This document shows, piece by piece, positions 41,401 through 49,900 of a DNA stretch of 64,000 bases; position 1 is the first letter of the stretch; the number at the start of each line of letters is the position of its first letter. Where the stretch lies: positions 37,838,817 to 37,902,816 of the forward strand of contig CANTUZ010000008.1 in assembly GCA_947846985.1 (NCBI GenBank), read 5' to 3'. A program made the position numbers and the translations under genes. The stretch is from Fratercula arctica. Its lineage: Eukaryota > Chordata > Aves > Charadriiformes > Alcidae. The notes beneath the pieces are model-generated. The model had not been told where the DNA came from. It saw only the letters and a program-made list of their open reading frames with translations, and did no database searches.

Positions 41401-42106
41401 TCCAGCACTAACCAGCGCTCCCCCGTGCCCGCGTTTAGCGGCACAAATGGCTGCAGAAGGCAAGGCTGGCTGGGGGAAGGAAGGTGCTGGACCAGCCCTC
41501 GCTCCCCGCCAGATGTTCAGCTCCTTCCTGGCGGACACGGCGCTCCGATAACCAATACAGGGTCGCTGATCGAGAATTGCCGGGTCAGTGCCTCGCTCGT
41601 CTCTCTGTCCCCACGGCTACCTGCTATTTATTTTATTCCCCTTGTAAAGAAAATGAAGGTCGCGGTAAGGAACGAGCGCTTTCTTTGTTAGCCGCTTTTT
41701 TCAAGTCGGTAGCTACCGATTCATTTCCACTGCCGGGCGGGTTTACGCCCGCTTGTAAACGTAACGGATCAATGATTTCAATGGAAAAGAGGCATTTCGC
41801 TTTTTTTTTTTTTGTTTTAAGGAGGAAAAATAAAACAACTATCTAGCAGAAGAGATTCTCTAGACAATGCCTAGAAGTGAAGTAACAGGTTAACACAATG
41901 TCTAAGGCGCTGGCTGTCTCAAAATAGCCGTTATCCCTTTATAGGTACGACAGCGACGAAAACCGCTTTTAGGGGAAAGAAAAAAAGCTCCAGATTCTGA
42001 AAGAGGTTCCCAAAGGTTTGAAAAAATAGGATGCTGTTTAGAGGAGACTTACCGAGGGGGCGAGCGGACCGCTTTTACTGCTAGAGTCCAGGCAGGCAGG
42101 GCGACT
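11275..42106 (-). CDS. GAD1: Glutamate decarboxylase 1 (GAD67), complete gene, 17 exons
   Basis: GAD1 makes GABA by PLP-dependent alpha-decarboxylation of L-glutamate in the cytosol of inhibitory neurons. Seen: the coding join, 5' to 3' on the minus strand, is 40791-40722, 39039-38977, 33800-33642, 32879-32637, 29930-29840, 25082-24970, 23561-23446, 23342-23263, 23058-23004, 21908-21792, 21631-21567, 18173-18095, 16487-16338, 13951-13844, 13152-13063, 11448-11275. This totals 1773 nt, or 590 residues plus TAG. All phases match and no internal stop occurs. Family landmarks: variable N-terminus (1-23), the AHGCTRK segment near residue 31, [10 protein letters not shown] (338 on), HVDAAWGG (367 on), PLP lysine in NPHK (K401), and the catalytic-loop tyrosine in CAGYLF (Y430, matching human Y434). 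Human GAD67 is 594 residues. GAD2 is excluded by the N-terminus and by YQPQGDK near the C-terminus (from my memory of the paralogues). Exon 1 is non-coding. Confidence 0.97.
11449..13062 (-). other. GAD1: GAD1 intron 16
   Basis: A non-coding interval between exons 17 and 16. It contains the A18/(GA)n tract at its 3' splice end (11459-11499). Nothing else is recognised. Confidence 0.85.
11459..11499 (-). repeat. GAD1: A18 plus (GA)n microsatellite at the exon 17 acceptor
   Basis: On the plus strand, 18 A are followed by about ten GA units. In transcript sense this is (CT)n then T18, ending about nine bases before the ATTATAAAG acceptor of the last GAD1 exon, so the microsatellite is the pyrimidine tract. 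Confidence 0.9.
13063..13152 (-). CDS. GAD1: GAD1 exon 16 (residues 504-533)
   Basis: The 90-nt, phase-0 exon has acceptor TTTTTGCAG and donor GTATGT. It encodes [20 protein letters not shown] and then [16 protein letters not shown] is a conserved core strand of the C-terminal domain. Confidence 0.97.
13153..13843 (-). other. GAD1: GAD1 intron 15
   Basis: A non-coding interval with canonical ends. No repeat or exon is recognised. Confidence 0.85.
13844..13951 (-). CDS. GAD1: GAD1 exon 15 (residues 468-503)
   Basis: The 108-nt, phase-0 exon has acceptor AAAACAG and donor GTAAGT. It encodes [20 protein letters not shown] and then [16 protein letters not shown]. It is the start of the C-terminal domain. 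Confidence 0.97.
13952..16337 (-). other. GAD1: GAD1 intron 14
   Basis: AT-rich non-coding sequence with canonical GT/AG ends. No retroposon or additional exon is recognised. Confidence 0.85.
16338..16487 (-). CDS. GAD1: GAD1 exon 14, catalytic-loop exon (residues 418-467)
   Basis: The 150-nt, phase-0 exon has acceptor CATTACAG and donor GTAAAT. It encodes [20 protein letters not shown], then [20 protein letters not shown] and [10 protein letters not shown]. It contains the mobile loop whose tyrosine (Y430) keeps GAD67 in the active holo form, whereas GAD65 has phenylalanine there. This supports GAD1 over GAD2. Confidence 0.97.
16488..18094 (-). other. GAD1: GAD1 intron 13
   Basis: Non-coding sequence beginning with the atypical donor GTCTGC and ending CATTACAG. 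Nothing else is recognised. Confidence 0.85.
18095..18173 (-). CDS. GAD1: GAD1 exon 13, PLP-lysine exon (residues 391-417)
   Basis: The 79-nt exon has acceptor TTTGCAG. It encodes [20 protein letters not shown] and then ILVREK. The lysine of NPHK (K401, equivalent to human K405) forms the Schiff base with pyridoxal phosphate. The donor is GTCTGC, which keeps GT but departs from the usual GTRAGT. Confidence 0.96.
18174..21566 (-). other. GAD1: GAD1 intron 12
   Basis: Non-coding, 3.4 kb. It contains a cluster of TAAT/ATTA homeodomain-type cores (18374-18452) and a TA tract near 20996-21014. The 19.5-20.9 kb part is less AT-rich than its surroundings, but I recognise no repeat or exon in it. 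Confidence 0.8.
21567..21631 (-). CDS. GAD1: GAD1 exon 12 (residues 370-391)
   Basis: The 65-nt exon has acceptor CTCTTCCAG and donor GTACTA. It encodes [20 protein letters not shown] and then E plus two bases of Arg. AAWGGG completes the DAAWGG cofactor motif begun in exon 11. Confidence 0.97.
21792..21908 (-). CDS. GAD1: GAD1 exon 11 (residues 331-369)
   Basis: The 117-nt, phase-0 exon has acceptor TATTGTAG and donor GTAAGT. It encodes [20 protein letters not shown] and ends KYNLWLHVD. The NATAGTT block and the aspartate of HVD (D369, which pairs with the PLP pyridine nitrogen) are both intact. Confidence 0.97.
21909..23003 (-). other. GAD1: GAD1 intron 10
   Basis: AT-rich non-coding sequence with a run of 24 A at 21961-21984, just upstream of the exon 11 acceptor in transcript sense (a T run in the transcript). 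Nothing else is recognised. Confidence 0.85.
23004..23058 (-). CDS. GAD1: GAD1 exon 10 (residues 312-330)
   Basis: The 55-nt exon has acceptor AATTACAG and a weaker donor, GTTTGT. It encodes [18 protein letters not shown]. It is the smallest coding exon and its phases join both neighbours exactly. Confidence 0.96.
23263..23342 (-). CDS. GAD1: GAD1 exon 9 (residues 286-312)
   Basis: The 80-nt exon has acceptor CTGCAG and donor GTAGGA. It encodes [20 protein letters not shown] and on to KCNE. The SHYS histidine stacks on the PLP ring in this fold (family knowledge). Only 103 bp of intron separates it from exon 8. Confidence 0.97.
23446..23561 (-). CDS. GAD1: GAD1 exon 8 (residues 247-285)
   Basis: The 116-nt exon has acceptor CATTCACAG and donor GTGAGC. 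It encodes [20 protein letters not shown], then [23 protein letters not shown] is the glycine-rich phosphate-binding turn of the cofactor site. Confidence 0.97.
23562..24969 (-). other. GAD1: GAD1 intron 7
   Basis: Non-coding sequence with canonical ends. The 24.2-24.7 kb part is less AT-rich and may be an old repeat, but I cannot assign it. Confidence 0.8.
24970..25082 (-). CDS. GAD1: GAD1 exon 7 (residues 209-247)
   Basis: The 113-nt exon has acceptor TATGCAG and donor GTGAGT. It encodes [17 protein letters not shown], then [17 protein letters not shown] and the first base of Gly. It starts the large PLP-binding domain. Confidence 0.97.
25083..29839 (-). other. GAD1: GAD1 intron 6
   Basis: The 4.8-kb intron carries several A-rich runs (25831-25877, 26640-26657) and a perfect 48-bp inverted repeat (26778-26879). 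In mammals, alternative embryonic exons producing the truncated GAD25/GAD44 forms fall near this position. I could not identify an equivalent here. Confidence 0.8.
26778..26879. repeat. Perfect 48-bp inverted repeat with 6-nt loop
   Basis: The arm at 26778-26825 is the exact reverse complement of 26832-26879, with no mismatch, around the loop ATATAA (26826-26831). The arms contain a mixed-sequence core (GTCTTTGTCAGTCTTTGGAG, then a short AT-rich part), so this is not just a simple AT repeat. It would fold into a long hairpin in the GAD1 pre-mRNA on either strand. Confidence 0.95.
29840..29930 (-). CDS. GAD1: GAD1 exon 6 (residues 179-209)
   Basis: The 91-nt exon has acceptor CTTTCCAG and donor GTAAGC. 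It encodes [20 protein letters not shown] and then WLTSTANTN, ending two bases into the next Met codon. HPRFFNQLS is a hallmark of group II PLP decarboxylases: this loop contributes to substrate binding. Confidence 0.97.
29931..32636 (-). other. GAD1: GAD1 intron 5
   Basis: Non-coding, becoming GC-rich above about 30.2 kb. It holds a run of 11 G near 30280 and a G-quadruplex-like tract at 30376-30392. The open frames seen here are by-products of GC content. Confidence 0.8.
32637..32879 (-). CDS. GAD1: GAD1 exon 5 (residues 98-179)
   Basis: The 243-nt exon has acceptor CCCCGCAG and donor GTAGGT. It encodes [20 protein letters not shown] at its start and [14 protein letters not shown] at its end. 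It forms the N-terminal helical domain that packs the GAD dimer. This is the longest coding exon and is almost invariant among vertebrates. Confidence 0.97.
32880..33641 (-). other. GAD1: GAD1 intron 4
   Basis: Short GC-rich intron with canonical ends. No other element is recognised. Confidence 0.85.
33642..33800 (-). CDS. GAD1: GAD1 exon 4 (residues 45-98)
   Basis: The 159-nt exon runs from [17 protein letters not shown] to [15 protein letters not shown]. The acceptor ends ACGTAG and the donor is GTAAAC. The [10 protein letters not shown] block is the conserved junction to the catalytic part. Compared with the mammalian sequence as I recall it, the central part differs mildly ([12 protein letters not shown]). 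Confidence 0.97.
33801..38976 (-). other. GAD1: GAD1 intron 3
   Basis: The 5.2-kb intron alternates GC-rich islands (34.5-36.8 kb and above 38.6 kb) with AT-richer blocks (37.0-38.6 kb). It contains a strong CTCF-like motif at 38835-38850. No exon is recognised. Confidence 0.8.
38835..38850 (+). promoter_or_regulatory. CTCF-like binding motif
   Basis: CCGCCAGGGGGCGCCC matches the CTCF core consensus (CCASYAGRKGGCRS) except for one position. It lies about 130 bp from GAD1 exon 3 in a very GC-rich stretch. The motif is seen; occupancy is inferred. Confidence 0.55.
38977..39039 (-). CDS. GAD1: GAD1 exon 3 (residues 24-45)
   Basis: The 63-nt exon lies between CTTCCAG and GTAAGT and encodes [20 protein letters not shown]. 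It belongs to the N-terminal region of GAD67 that associates with membranes and heterodimerises with GAD65 (family knowledge). It enters in phase 1 and leaves in phase 1 (first base of Gly). Confidence 0.97.
39040..40721 (-). other. GAD1: GAD1 intron 2
   Basis: GC-rich near exon 3, then an AT-richer pocket at 40195-40340 with repeated CAATTAG/CATTAG cores. No exon is recognised. Confidence 0.8.
40722..40842 (-). CDS. GAD1: GAD1 exon 2 (5' UTR end and start codon, residues 1-24)
   Basis: ATG is at 40791-40789. The exon encodes [16 protein letters not shown] and onward to NLRPT, then one base (A) of a split Thr codon, followed by donor GTAGGT. Its acceptor has a good pyrimidine tract (CCTTGCTGCCCACCTCTCAG), leaving 51 nt of 5' UTR in the exon. 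The start matches the MASS...NLRPT N-terminus of vertebrate GAD67. A proline- and serine-rich, disordered beginning is normal for this protein. Confidence 0.93.
40843..42052 (-). other. GAD1: GAD1 intron 1
   Basis: Predicted intron between non-coding exon 1 (donor GTAAGT) and exon 2. It is GC-rich with an AT-richer block at 41.7-42.0 kb. No exon is recognised. Confidence 0.6.
42053..42106 (-). other. GAD1: GAD1 exon 1, non-coding 5' UTR (predicted)
   Basis: A strong donor, CTCG|GTAAGT, lies at 42052-42047. It sits 30 bp or more downstream of a TATA-like box and has no convincing coding sequence before it. The next acceptor (AG at 40843-40844) opens the exon carrying the start codon. The transcription start near 42100-42106 is inferred from TATA spacing, so the exon would be about 50 nt. 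Confidence 0.6.
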
Positions 42107-42128
42107 CCAGCCTGGGAGCGACCCGCCG

Positions 42129-42166
42129 CTTATAAACTCCGCCAGAAACGACGTCGGAATACCAAT
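42129..42166 (-). promoter_or_regulatory. GAD1: GAD1 core promoter: TATA box, CRE-like palindrome, CCAAT box
   Basis: Read on the minus strand, TTTATAAG lies at 42136-42129. A CGACGTCG palindrome (CRE-like) is at 42156-42149 and an inverted CCAAT box at 42166-42162. A start site near 42100-42106 puts the TATA box at about -30 and the CCAAT box at about -60, which is the classical spacing. The block lies just upstream of the exon 1 donor. The motifs are seen directly; their activity is inferred. Confidence 0.6.
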
Positions 42167-43962
42167 CGCGCCGCGGAATTTAATGCGAGATGACCTTTTT
42201 TTCCAGAAGTGCTCGGATTTGCTTTTTTAAAAGCGTGAATCGCCGGTTGATCTGCTTCGACGCAGGCATGAGTCACAGGACTGCCGCCACCCCCTCCGCG
42301 CCGCTCCGCACGGGGGCTGGGGACCGCCGGGGCGGCCGGCTGGGGCGGGAAGGGGCGGCCCGCCCGGCTCCAGGCTGCCGCCACCGATCCGCTTCGCCCC
42401 GGGGCGGCGGGGCTGGCTCCTGCGGCGGGTGGGGCTGCCCGGCAGGGGCGACAGCCCGGGCAGGGGTTTCTGCCTTGCGGGTCCCCCCGTTGAGTCCCTT
42501 GTGCGGGCGGCGCCGGAGGCTTTCCCTAGATAGCGCTGCCTTGACCCGAGGTGGCGGGCTGTGCGAACAGGCGGCAGAGCACCGCACACGCTGGCAGAGG
42601 CGACGGGGCCGGACTCACGCTCGGACCGTCCCTGCGGCCCCGGCCCTTCCCTGCGCACGGTGTGGGCCACGAGTGAGCCAGGCGGGGTCCGTGAGAGCTG
42701 TAGCTTCGCAAAACCACCCCCCCACACATCCCCCACCCCGCGCTGTGCCGGGGTTCGTTGCGCCCCGCTGGCGCACTCCCGGTCCCCGCGGCCGGTGCCG
42801 GCAGCGCCCGTCGCCCCGCTGCCCGCCAGAGGGTGGCAGAGGCACAGGCACCGCCGCGCCTTCTGTCCTCCCGGCCACAGGGGAACACCTGGATTTCTGT
42901 GACTTGCCCTCAGTGTTGCCGATAGATTTCAAACCAGACATCCTTTTGCTAAACCGAGAAACATTAAGACAACATTTATGGTTTTTTTTGTACCCCCGAC
43001 AGCCCCAGATCTGTGCTTCTCCGCCCCACAGCCCAAACGTGCTTCGCCAACACTTTGCGGTGGTGACAGCGGTGCTACATTTCAGCATGTCGCCGTAGCT
43101 ACGCAGATGCCTAAACCAAACCCTTCTCACAAAGATGGCCTGTAAGGGGCTGGGAGGAATCTGCAATGAGACGGGAGGAGGGGAAACAGCCCGATGGAGC
43201 CAGAGAATGTCATCCCGGGCGGGGGGTGCCGGGCAGCGCAACGAGGAGCAGGGACGTGTCCTTCTTGAAGGACTCGAAGGAAGAGCAAAAACTTACAAGC
43301 GCTTTTTGGAAAGGAGACTGGCCGACTCACAACATTAAGTAGCCAAGACGATTGCTTTGCCGAACACACCTACTGTCTAGGAACTGGAGGCGTAATGAAA
43401 ACACCGACAGCACAAAAGTCAGTTTTTAAGCATAGCTTTAAAGGAATTAACAGTCCTAGCTGACGTGACCTTTTGCCATCTATTTCTGCTATCGTTTTAA
43501 AGATGGTTTCAACCAACCGGGCAAAATGTCTGCTCAGTACAGAGCGTGAGAAATAATAATATAACTGTAGCTAATTGTCTTTATAAACGTAAACAAGCAT
43601 TCATAGGAAATCGTGTCAGGATTGCAGTGCAAAGAGCCAACGGAAGATCACGCAAAGATCTCCTAAGCCATCAGTCACTGCAAGGCGCGACCCGGCTGGG
43701 TCCCTGCCCAGCAGGCTCACAGCGTGTGCGCTCATTCCCTCCCCTCTGGCTTCCAGAAGTGCGTGTGTCTGGAGTAAATAGACATGTTTTAACATAAATA
43801 TTTACATCCTCGGCGAGGCTGAGGCCCGTCAGGGGAAGGAGACAGACAATGAGGATCAGCGGGCTTTCCGCGCCACGCTGGAAACGAGAGCCGTTCTGGC
43901 ACCTGGGTGCCCCCGGCGGCGCTTCGCCCCCCGCCCCTCCGCGCCCCGGCCCCGCCGCTCGG

Positions 43963-43983
43963 CTCAGCACCACGGACAGCGCC
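43963..43983 (+). promoter_or_regulatory. RE1/NRSE (REST-binding) site
   Basis: TCAGCACCACGGACAGCGCC (43964-43983) plus the preceding base matches the 21-bp canonical RE1/NRSE at 20 of 21 positions (first T replaced by C). REST silences neuronal genes outside neurons. The site lies about 1.9 kb upstream of the GAD1 TATA box. Identity of the motif is seen; the target is inferred from position. Confidence 0.85.
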
Positions 43984-46900
43984 CGTTCCGGCGCGCTGCC
44001 CCGGCGCGGTCAGCGGCACGGCCCGGGGGGCAGCGGCGAGAGCAGTAGCCCCGCACGGCCCCAGGCAGGTCCGCAACCCCCCCCCTCGCTCCCCATCGGG
44101 CAGGAAAATGTCGAAGCCAAACCCCGTCACCGCCCCCCCGCCCCACATCCCCTCTAGGTGGTGCTGTATCTCAAGGCCAGACCTTGCAGAGCCCGCCCGG
44201 CAGCGGCTGCGGCTGCTCGGAGCCTGTGCTGACGAGGGTCTCCTCGTCCTGGCCCCGGAGGCGACAGGAGGAGCGTGAGGCAGCAAACCCCGGAGCTCCA
44301 CGGGTCCCCCCCCGCCTCGCTCCGTCCGCTCATCTACCACGCAAGGAAACGCTTGGTAACTCTCGTTACCCTTAGAAATCCGACCTAAACCCAAACCACT
44401 CCAGCTCCGGCGGCTCCATTCAGTGCTCGCCTCACCGACTGACACCTTTGAAACACCCCTTGGCAGATGTACGTGCCCAAGCGGGGCCACTCAGAGGGGT
44501 ACCCGTTTCAGTGAGAGAGTTCAAAGCTTTCCCCTTCAGCCGTGCTGGCCGAGCTTTCTGCTCAACCCCTCTTTGCTCTTCCCTCTTTCCATGTGTCAGT
44601 CCCTTCCCTATGGCTATTGCTCGAGTGCACTGTAGGCACAGTTACAGAGAATCTCTTTGCAGGCTGGAGCCCCAGAAAACTTGGGTTTTGCTTTGAACCC
44701 TGACATCTACTGAGGATGTGAAACACAGGAAAAACCACTGACCCACAGTATCAGCAAGGCAGCAAGACGCAGATTTATCATTCTCTTAGTTGAAGCTAGT
44801 AAATCAAGAAAATTTTCCAAGAAAAATTGGAAAACTGTTCAAAACTAAGTATTTCAGAACTTTCCTAGCTACCACCTGCAGTGCTCAAAAATACAGATAT
44901 AAATTCCTGTTAACTGTAACCAAAAAAAAAAAAAGAACATGCCAAGAAAAAAATAACAAACTATTGCTCTAATTATTTGGCACTGTCCAAAAAATTCTAC
45001 AAATGGACATTTAGTGAAGACTATGGATTTATACTCCTATTCTACAGATAACCTTTGCTGTTTTATGGCACTTGGTAAAAATGTATTGAAGGTAAGCGAT
45101 ATGTTTGCTTTGGGTTTTATGATCAGTCAGTCAATTGATGTACCCAGCTGTCCCATATTTAAGAATCATGTCCATCACTCGAATTTCAAAGACAGCTCAA
45201 GATGAGCTGCCAGCTAGGACATTTGGCACTGCTGTGATGAAGGGCATTTAGAAAAGTCTAATCTGAAGCACATTGTTTTACATACTTTGTGGCTTCTTGT
45301 TGCAGGATGTCCCCTTCCTGATCCATGCTGGCACATGTTGCTGTCCGTTGTGATCTGCTTCATCTGAAAAACATCCCGAGGAACAACCCACATCCTGAAA
45401 CAATAGCAGCAACAAATCCCAACTCTCAATACCCCCAAGCAAACATGGAAGTAAGCAAAGAAATCCCTGACTTCCAAACTGTAACAAAATAAAACCCAAC
45501 AGAAAACCTTGTTTATCTAGATGGATCAAACAATTAGTTAAGTTGGGGGATTGCAATTGTAGCATGAAAAAATGACAACAAAAGTGATAGTACACCCAGT
45601 AAGTCTGCTCTCTACCAGTTTTAGGCTATTGCAATTGTTTACCCTGTGTTTGAAATAAATTTTATTTCCCGCCTCCCCCAATAGCCCTGTAGAGGCAAGA
45701 CAGCTAATGCCTGGATTTTCCCCTTGTGATACGTTGTTATAATTGTTACATGTCTCACTGAATTATATCTTTTTATCCCATAGGAGGGCATCAGTTTACA
45801 ATGAGAACATTCAGTAATTCCAGTAACGCTGCTGTAGGAGATCATGCAGTTTGGCTCTCCAATGTCAGAATTAATTCGGAGAGCTGGACTCTGGGATTTT
45901 TTCATACATGATTTATTTAAATTAAGCATATTTCATAAACATGGAAACAAGAAACATGGACGTTTCTGCTACTTTTAAAATAATTTCTCAAATCATAACT
46001 CAGTTCTAGGTATCGGCTTTCTTAAGTCTCAAAAGTTTTCAGGACCATTATGGTTATGGGCTTAGCTAGGGTAGTTTTTTTTATTATTATTTTTTATTTT
46101 CCCTCTTTTCTCTGTGGTGGCTAAGTCAGGTTTTGCCTCAATGAGTTTGTCAGTTCACTCAGAATAGTCATCAGTACTAGTGAAATAACAGGCCTTCTGC
46201 AGCACCATATTTGAAACCCTTCAGCCTTCCGGTATCTTTTTAGCTACAATGTTATAGATTTTTTTTAAAAAAACCTAACCTTTTCCAAAAAGGAAGGTTT
46301 GGTACACTTCATTGAAATAAAAATGGTTTAAGCAGAAAACCAACACTTACATTTTATAAACAAGGTGCAGACATAGCACAGAAACGCAATCAGGACAATA
46401 TGAACAGCTACAAAAATGGGCAGCTGGCACACTGTACTCTGAGAGGTTAGGTACCAAGTTTGTCCACCAGATAACAGAGGCAGGCAGGCAAGAAAAAGCT
46501 TTCTCTCCGTTTCACCAAGTAGTTCATATGCCTTAATCTGAGTGGATTTCATTAGCACTCTCAAATAGATTCTTATTCTGAAGTAATGGAGGTGTGTGTG
46601 AGTATTAAGGAAAGCCACCAGCTGTTACACATGCCTCTCCTTTCAGTATTAGTATGGAAGACTATGAGAGCATTGAGGGGCAATTTTAAGGAAAATACAC
46701 CTGTCCCAGATCAAGACACTGATCAAGAAGTGATTCAAACTGAAGACATAGGCTCCCAGGCAGAAAAATCAGACTACAATTGTCACGTTACAGACACATA
46801 CTCAAATCTATTTATGTAACAAATTCCTGTTCTCTACTTTGGCCCTTCAAAACTTCTCTGCAAGCCCACATTTACCTAATGCTCTTGACTCCTCTTGCTG

Positions 46901-49900
46901 GCATTTTGATAGCTGCACTGGATGAAGATGACCACAGGAAAAGGCAGAGCCGCTGTCATCTTGGAGGGTGTTAGCAACTCAGCACTAGAACAAGAGACAC
47001 AACTTAGCCATGCTATCCTTAACAGTTCATACTCAGCCACAGCAAAGTTTTTTAAGGCTTATGCACATCAGATAAAGAGCAGCACTGCTCTGAACAATGA
47101 GTCAAGCATAACCTCTCTCTTTATAATCTTAAGGGATACTTAATGTTTGCAAGAGTTCAAAGCAAATGTCCGGGAAGGGAATCAAGAGAACACAGTGGAT
47201 AGGGCTGTGGTTTCCGACACCTGTTCTCTACAGGACAGGTAACAAGGCCACTTGCACTCCTCTCCGACTACAACGAGAGAACACCAACCTGGGACTTCAA
47301 TCCTCAGCATTCTTCTACCAGTCATCTTATCTCTTCAGATATTAATAATATCTTTAAACAGAAGTTCCTAAACTAAACTACACTGATGGTAAGGTGAGCC
47401 AGCAAAAATTGTGAAAGATTTGACAGATATCCAGGCTCAGGCTATTCATGCCATAGAGAAAATTTTAAAGTTAGAGATATAGTTCCGCTGACCTTTTCAT
47501 TCACAGAAAATTCTGTACAAAGGCTTTTAGGGATATGAAGACTGCAAAAAGACCAACACGTAGCTTTTCTAGGATGTAAGAGAGTCCAGAATTTCCCTCT
47601 CTGGTATCTGAAATGTTAGACCTGCAATCTTACTTGCATATTGGTGTAAACTATCCCTTAATGCCTTCAGATATTAATGTGTTTGTTGTTTGGTAGAAGC
47701 AGGCTATGTAAAGCGCTGCAGCATATTGCACTCTGCAATAAGAAAGACCAGCACAACTTCATTCTGGTTACTGTTTTTTAAGATGTTAAAACAATTACTG
47801 TGTTTATTTGCAAGTGAATAAGCTCTTCTTCAAGACACATACAGCATGGAATCTAGGTGAGTGAAGGATAACTGCCAAGAGTTGTATGAAATTCTTGTTC
47901 ACGTAAAGGCATTACAGATTGATCTGCTACTTTAAAATGTTTGTTGGTCAACAGCCTGTTTGAAAATGCAAATTTTAAACCAAACATACCACAAAAGATA
48001 CTATTTGACCCATTCCAACCACTCTAAATATCAAGAAACAAGCGTTTACTAATGAGGTTTAAGAAAACCCCACATTCAGCAAAGAGTGAAAATTAGTTTT
48101 ATGTTTTACAGTTAGAACTTGTGTTAGACATAAGAAATGAGATCCAAGATATTTCATTAAATACATTTCCTTAAAGATGTAGGTAAAGACAAACTGGTTT
48201 TAAAAAATGTCTACCCCCCAGACAGTCCTGAGAAGCCCTGCAAAGCATCATTAAAAGTCTTCAATGCTTCCAACTGGTAGGTAAAAATCCCTTTACTATG
48301 CCTTGCAGGTTCAGTTTTAGTTACTCAAAATAATCTCCGTCGTTATTAGAGTCACTAGGTTGATCCTCCCTACAGGTTCCTAATTTTGATTAACCAGGCA
48401 GAATTAGTTTCAGTAAAACTTCAGAGCCCTTCATTTAGTCCATTTGTCTTTGCTCATACCTTTCTGTCCAGTCCCTCAGTAACAGTACCTGAGCTTCTCC
48501 TAGTCGCATTTATGGACACTGTATGAAGAAAACAACAAAATAGCTATGGCATTCACTCAAACTTCAGAGCACCTTAAGCACTCTCCATTCCAAGAGGGCC
48601 ACCTTCTGAGTACTGTGACATATACTTCATTTTTTTCATGAGCACGGGACTGTGAAAGCAGTTGACATGCCCATTTTGAAAGTAATTTGAAAAAAATCCC
48701 CACAGTTATCCTTCTCTTTCACTTTGCAGTAATTCTCTGCAAGAAACATGAAGAATAAGAACATGCTGTTAATGACAGGGACTTCAGGAATGACCTTTAG
48801 ATGCTGCTGAGATACAGAGACATTGTACCTTGTACCAAGATGAAGTACTGGAGGACTGCAAAGGCACTTCTGCAACACAGGAAGATCTCTTCAAGTAAAA
48901 TAAATTATGTCAAAGTTCTGTGGTTTCACGTCCTTTATGCTGATGAGGATAAACAAAGAAACAGATGCTGCAAAGCTAAGGCCTGTTAAGAGTCACAAGT
49001 GTTTGATAAGCATCTTCTCTGTTACATTTACCCAAACAGGTCTGCATCGGGAATTACTGAAAGAAAAATAACACAACACAGAGATACCACAGCAGCTAAA
49101 GGCAATAAGAAACCAATGGAAGTTTTCTTATATAAGCACATCTATCTAAGCATGAGAATATTAACCAATTATTTCTCCAAGACTTATAAACTTAAATAGT
49201 CTTAGACAGTTGAGCATATATTTTTCATATGAAAAAGAACATGCAAAGCATTTATTCAATAACATTTAGACACATCAGTGGTAAACAGTTTTTTTCTGAG
49301 GTAAAAGGAAAATATAACCTTAAAATTATACCATGAAATGTCTACTGGATAGTCTTAAACATTAAATATTAATATCAGGCCTTAGAATTTCTGTAGTGAA
49401 AAGCAATACTAAACTTTAACGTACTCATGTGTTTAATAAAATGCAATAAACATATCTTTTCTTCTGCCTACCCCAGAGCAGCATGTTAGCTATGTTTGGT
49501 TTTCATTAGTTGACTTTACTGAATGTGATTACACTCAGTCCAATTCTCTATCCCCATATAACTTACAATTTTGTACAATAAAATTTTTACTTTAAAAAAA
49601 ACCCCAACTGTAAATACAGTAAGAGTTGGGTGCAAGCCTTACCTGCAGGAGCACAGCTTAACCAAAGTATTTTTTTTTTCATCATTTTAAAGCAAGAGAG
49701 TTAAACTATCTGTCAAGTTAGATTCACACCTTTTTACAGGCACACCAGCCAATTTATATCCAAACTTTTAAAAACACTTAACTTATCTATTTCTTTCGGC
49801 ACTGCAACATGGTTCATTTAGTCCTCACCATGTGGACACCAACTGATTTGAGGTAATACATATGGCAGACATCCCACGTAGATGTCTGCATTAAAAATGG

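Larger units (their letters stand above)
30230..44340. other. GAD1: Broad GC/CpG-rich domain over the GAD1 5' half
   Basis: Repeated stretches dense in CpG and G/C runs occur at about 30.2-33.4, 34.5-36.7, 38.6-39.9 and 40.9-44.3 kb, with AT-richer gaps between them. CpG islands extending into several introns are typical of developmental and neuronal regulator-type promoters. Exact island boundaries would need counting of CpG observed/expected ratios. Confidence 0.7.

Noticed and set aside
42828..42845. Second CTCF-like motif (CCGCCAGAGGGTGGCAG)
   Set aside because: The GGC core is replaced by GGT, and the match is too weak to list.
42190..43098. Longest open frame in the window (302 codons, plus strand)
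   Set aside because: It lies in the CpG-rich GAD1 upstream region. Its composition is low-complexity Pro/Arg/Gly/Ala and it has no motif or splice context, as expected by chance in GC-rich DNA.
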